Assembly (NCBI GenBank): GCA_016839385.1
Contig: JAEOUK010000200.1
Coordinates: forward strand, 1 to 14,220
DNA length: 14,220 bases
Direction of reading: 5' to 3'
Source: Promethearchaeota archaeon
GTDB lineage: Archaea > Asgardarchaeota > Lokiarchaeia > Sigynarchaeales > MK-D1
Shown: positions 13,039 through 14,220 of the stretch, in pieces
How the letters are laid out: every line of letters starts with the position of its first letter
Numbering within the stretch: position 1 is the stretch's first letter
Program-made: the position numbers and the translations under genes
Notes under the pieces: model-generated
The model's input: only the letters and a program-made list of their open reading frames with translations
What the model was told of the DNA's origin: nothing
The model's database searches: none

Positions 13039-13590
13039 ATGAGTAAACTCTTTTTTATTGTTGGAAACTCAGGTAGTGGAAAAGATTCTCTCATCCAAGA
13101 AGTTATTGAAAATTATCCACCTGAATTAAAAAAAATAAAGATTCCAAAACGGGTGATTACTCGCCCTCCATCACCCGAAACAGAAGATTATATCTCTGTA
13201 GATGAACAGGCATTTTTGGAATGGAAAAATAAGGGGGAGTTTGCTCTAACATGGTGTATATACGGATTACATTATGGAATACGGAAAGAGATTCTTGATT
13301 GGATGGCTGCGGGTCATCCAGTAATTATTAATGTTAGTAGAAAGATTATTGAAACTGCTCGGAAACAATTCAATAATTTAAAAGTTATATTTGTTTATGT
13401 TCCTTTTGAGATTACAGCTTCAAGAATCAAGGAGAGAGCACGAGAAGATGAAGACGCAATGCAAGCTCGTTTGGAGCGAGCACGAGAAAATCAAAATCTT
13501 CCAGGTGCTGATTTCGTGGTTGACAATAGCGGAGATCTAAAAACAGCTGCAGAAACTTTACTAAAATATATTTTGTCGGAAGTTAAATAA
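13039..13590 (+). CDS. phnN: Ribose 1,5-bisphosphate phosphokinase (PhnN-like)
   Basis: It is a P-loop kinase of the guanylate-kinase fold that likely phosphorylates ribose 1,5-bisphosphate with ATP to PRPP. It is 183 residues, as in bacterial PhnN. Walker A is GNSGSGKDS at 9-17. PhnN-type features that differ from guanylate kinase are KRVITRPPSPETEDYISV, FALTWCIYGLHYGI, ILDWMAAGHPVIINVSR and KVIFVYVPFEI, then the RIKERARE lid and QARLERAREN. No phosphonate (phn) C-P lyase genes are nearby. In archaea ribose 1,5-bisphosphate is an intermediate of the AMP/type III RuBisCO nucleotide salvage route, so it may link nucleoside degradation to PRPP here; that is inference. ATG 13039 lies 12 bases after the JAMM stop with no own promoter seen. 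Guanylate kinase is the main alternative but fits less well. Confidence 0.85.
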   Translation: MSKLFFIVGNSGSGKDSLIQEVIENYPPELKKIKIPKRVITRPPSPETEDYISVDEQAFLEWKNKGEFALTWCIYGLHYGIRKEILDWMAAGHPVIINVSRKIIETARKQFNNLKVIFVYVPFEITASRIKERAREDEDAMQARLERARENQNLPGADFVVDNSGDLKTAAETLLKYILSEVK

Positions 13591-13636
13591 TGGATCTCCT
13601 ATCTTAAACACTACAATAACTTAAATAGGTGATACG

Positions 13637-13674
13637 CTTTTTATTTGTAGGATAAAAAAATAGGTCAAAATTTT
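13637..13674 (+). promoter_or_regulatory. Promoter of the AAA+ ATPase gene
   Basis: CTTTTTATTT (13637-13646), identical to the box before the JAMM gene, lies 29-38 bases upstream of ATG 13675. The leader would be very short. A weak AGGT (13662-13665) lies nine bases before the ATG. This gene therefore probably starts its own transcript rather than continuing from phnN. Confidence 0.5.
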
Positions 13675-14220
13675 ATGAATAATGAAGCTATTCTAAGATC
13701 GAAGGTTTGGGAGATCCTTAATACTATCCAAGCAAACCAGTTGTACGTCCATTCATCAGTTTTGAGATTTAAAATAAACACTGAAGGAATGGACGAGGAT
13801 AACATAGCAGTTCTCTTCCAAAATGAAGATTTCGTTAAGAAAATCAGAAAATATTTTAAATCAAATAAATTAGAGTTAGCTGAAGAATCTATTGATAGTT
13901 CGGATGAAAATAAAAAATCAAAAAAGAAAACGGCTAGAAAACTATTCTCTGGAAATATCACTACATTAGAGTTACCAGAAATACTAACACTTACAATTTT
14001 GAATGCATTAGTGCCTAATTCTGGCATGTTATTGATTGGGGGACATGGAGGGGGAAAATCTACTTTAGTAAAACATCTGGGTAGAATGTTTACTGGACTA
14101 TCTATGGCGGCGACTGAAGACTGTATCATCAGAGCCCACCCTCAATTAACTGAAGAGAAAATGATTGCAACATTGAATATTGCCAAACTAATGCAATCTG
14201 GAGAGGAAGAAGTAATTTGG
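13675..14220 (+). CDS. MoxR-like AAA+ ATPase, N-terminal part (runs off window)
   Basis: A plus-strand frame opens with ATG 13675 and continues for 182 codons to the window end without stop. Residues 1-90 are a helical, charged N-terminal region ending in a serine- and lysine-rich linker (DSSDENKKSKKK). Residues ~95-115 lead into the ATPase core with LELPEILTLTILNAL. Walker A is GGHGGGKST in LLIGGHGGGKSTLVKHLG, followed by a RAHPQLTEEKMIATLNIAKL segment and GEEEVIW. This arrangement resembles MoxR/magnesium-chelatase-type archaeal AAA+ ATPases, in which a HPxxTEEK motif follows Walker A. Walker B, sensors and arginine finger lie outside the window. Such proteins act as chaperones that remodel or load metal cofactors into partners, often beside von Willebrand A-domain proteins. 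The client is unknown. The minus-strand frame over this region is a shadow. Confidence 0.8.
   Translation, partial: MNNEAILRSKVWEILNTIQANQLYVHSSVLRFKINTEGMDEDNIAVLFQNEDFVKKIRKYFKSNKLELAEESIDSSDENKKSKKKTARKLFSGNITTLELPEILTLTILNALVPNSGMLLIGGHGGGKSTLVKHLGRMFTGLSMAATEDCIIRAHPQLTEEKMIATLNIAKLMQSGEEEVIW

Noticed and set aside
13039..13590. Guanylate kinase
   Set aside because: The WCIYGLHYGI and VIINVSR segments and overall pattern fit PhnN; typical GMP-binding motifs of guanylate kinase are not seen.
13665..14129. Minus-strand 154-codon frame at the right edge
   Set aside because: It is the shadow of the plus-strand AAA+ frame, which has Walker A, an ATG, a promoter box and sensible composition.

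Overview
The window looks like chromosome from an AT-rich archaeon. The archaeal signs are TATA-like boxes (often CTTTTTATTT) about 25-50 bases upstream of starts, several short or absent leaders, poly-T tracts as the only visible terminators, few Shine-Dalgarno sites, a hexameric-type glutamate dehydrogenase closest to archaeal ones as I remember them, and an Rpn11-like JAMM protease. An Asgard (Lokiarchaeia-like) source would fit the mix of eukaryote-like and bacterial-type genes, but this is inference; no rRNA, ribosomal protein or other lineage marker is present. The standard code applies: TGA ends the 98-residue gene at 1646. Gene density is high, no gap exceeds about 190 bases, and I saw no tRNA, rRNA, CRISPR array or insertion sequence.

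Layout. 1-393: C-terminal end of a probable GH2 beta-mannosidase, cut by the window edge. 407-1291 (-): DUF1028 Ntn-hydrolase-like protein, divergent from a 98-residue orphan (1350-1646). 1838-4356: two tandem glutamate-dehydrogenase-family genes; the first has all expected catalytic residues, while the second has lost the substrate and catalytic lysines but kept the nucleotide-binding fold. 4378-5007 (-): an Lrp/AsnC regulator convergent on that pair. 5080-7185: one long N6-adenine DNA methyltransferase reading frame broken by a single in-frame TGA and carrying an A12 run. 7186-8652 (-): a class-III PLP enzyme related to glutamate-1-semialdehyde aminomutase. 8817-10301: cysS. 10298-11275 (-): nadA. 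11331-11978 (-): membrane-anchored zinc-ribbon protein, divergent from 12055-13590, an apparent two-gene unit of a JAMM metalloprotease and a PhnN-like ribose 1,5-bisphosphate kinase. 13675-14220: N-terminal part of a MoxR-like AAA+ ATPase running off the right edge.

How the genes work together. The clearest functional group is gdh1, pseudo-gdh2 and the Lrp-type regulator: a catalytic subunit, a probable regulatory or repurposed subunit translated from a strong Shine-Dalgarno overlapping the upstream stop codon, and a candidate amino-acid-sensing regulator. It resembles the catalytic and regulatory GDH subunits of Thermus thermophilus and is the best candidate here for something undescribed. 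The other genes are mostly single-gene units for housekeeping (CysS, NadA), DNA modification, PRPP metabolism and possible ubiquitin-like deconjugation, without an obvious shared pathway.
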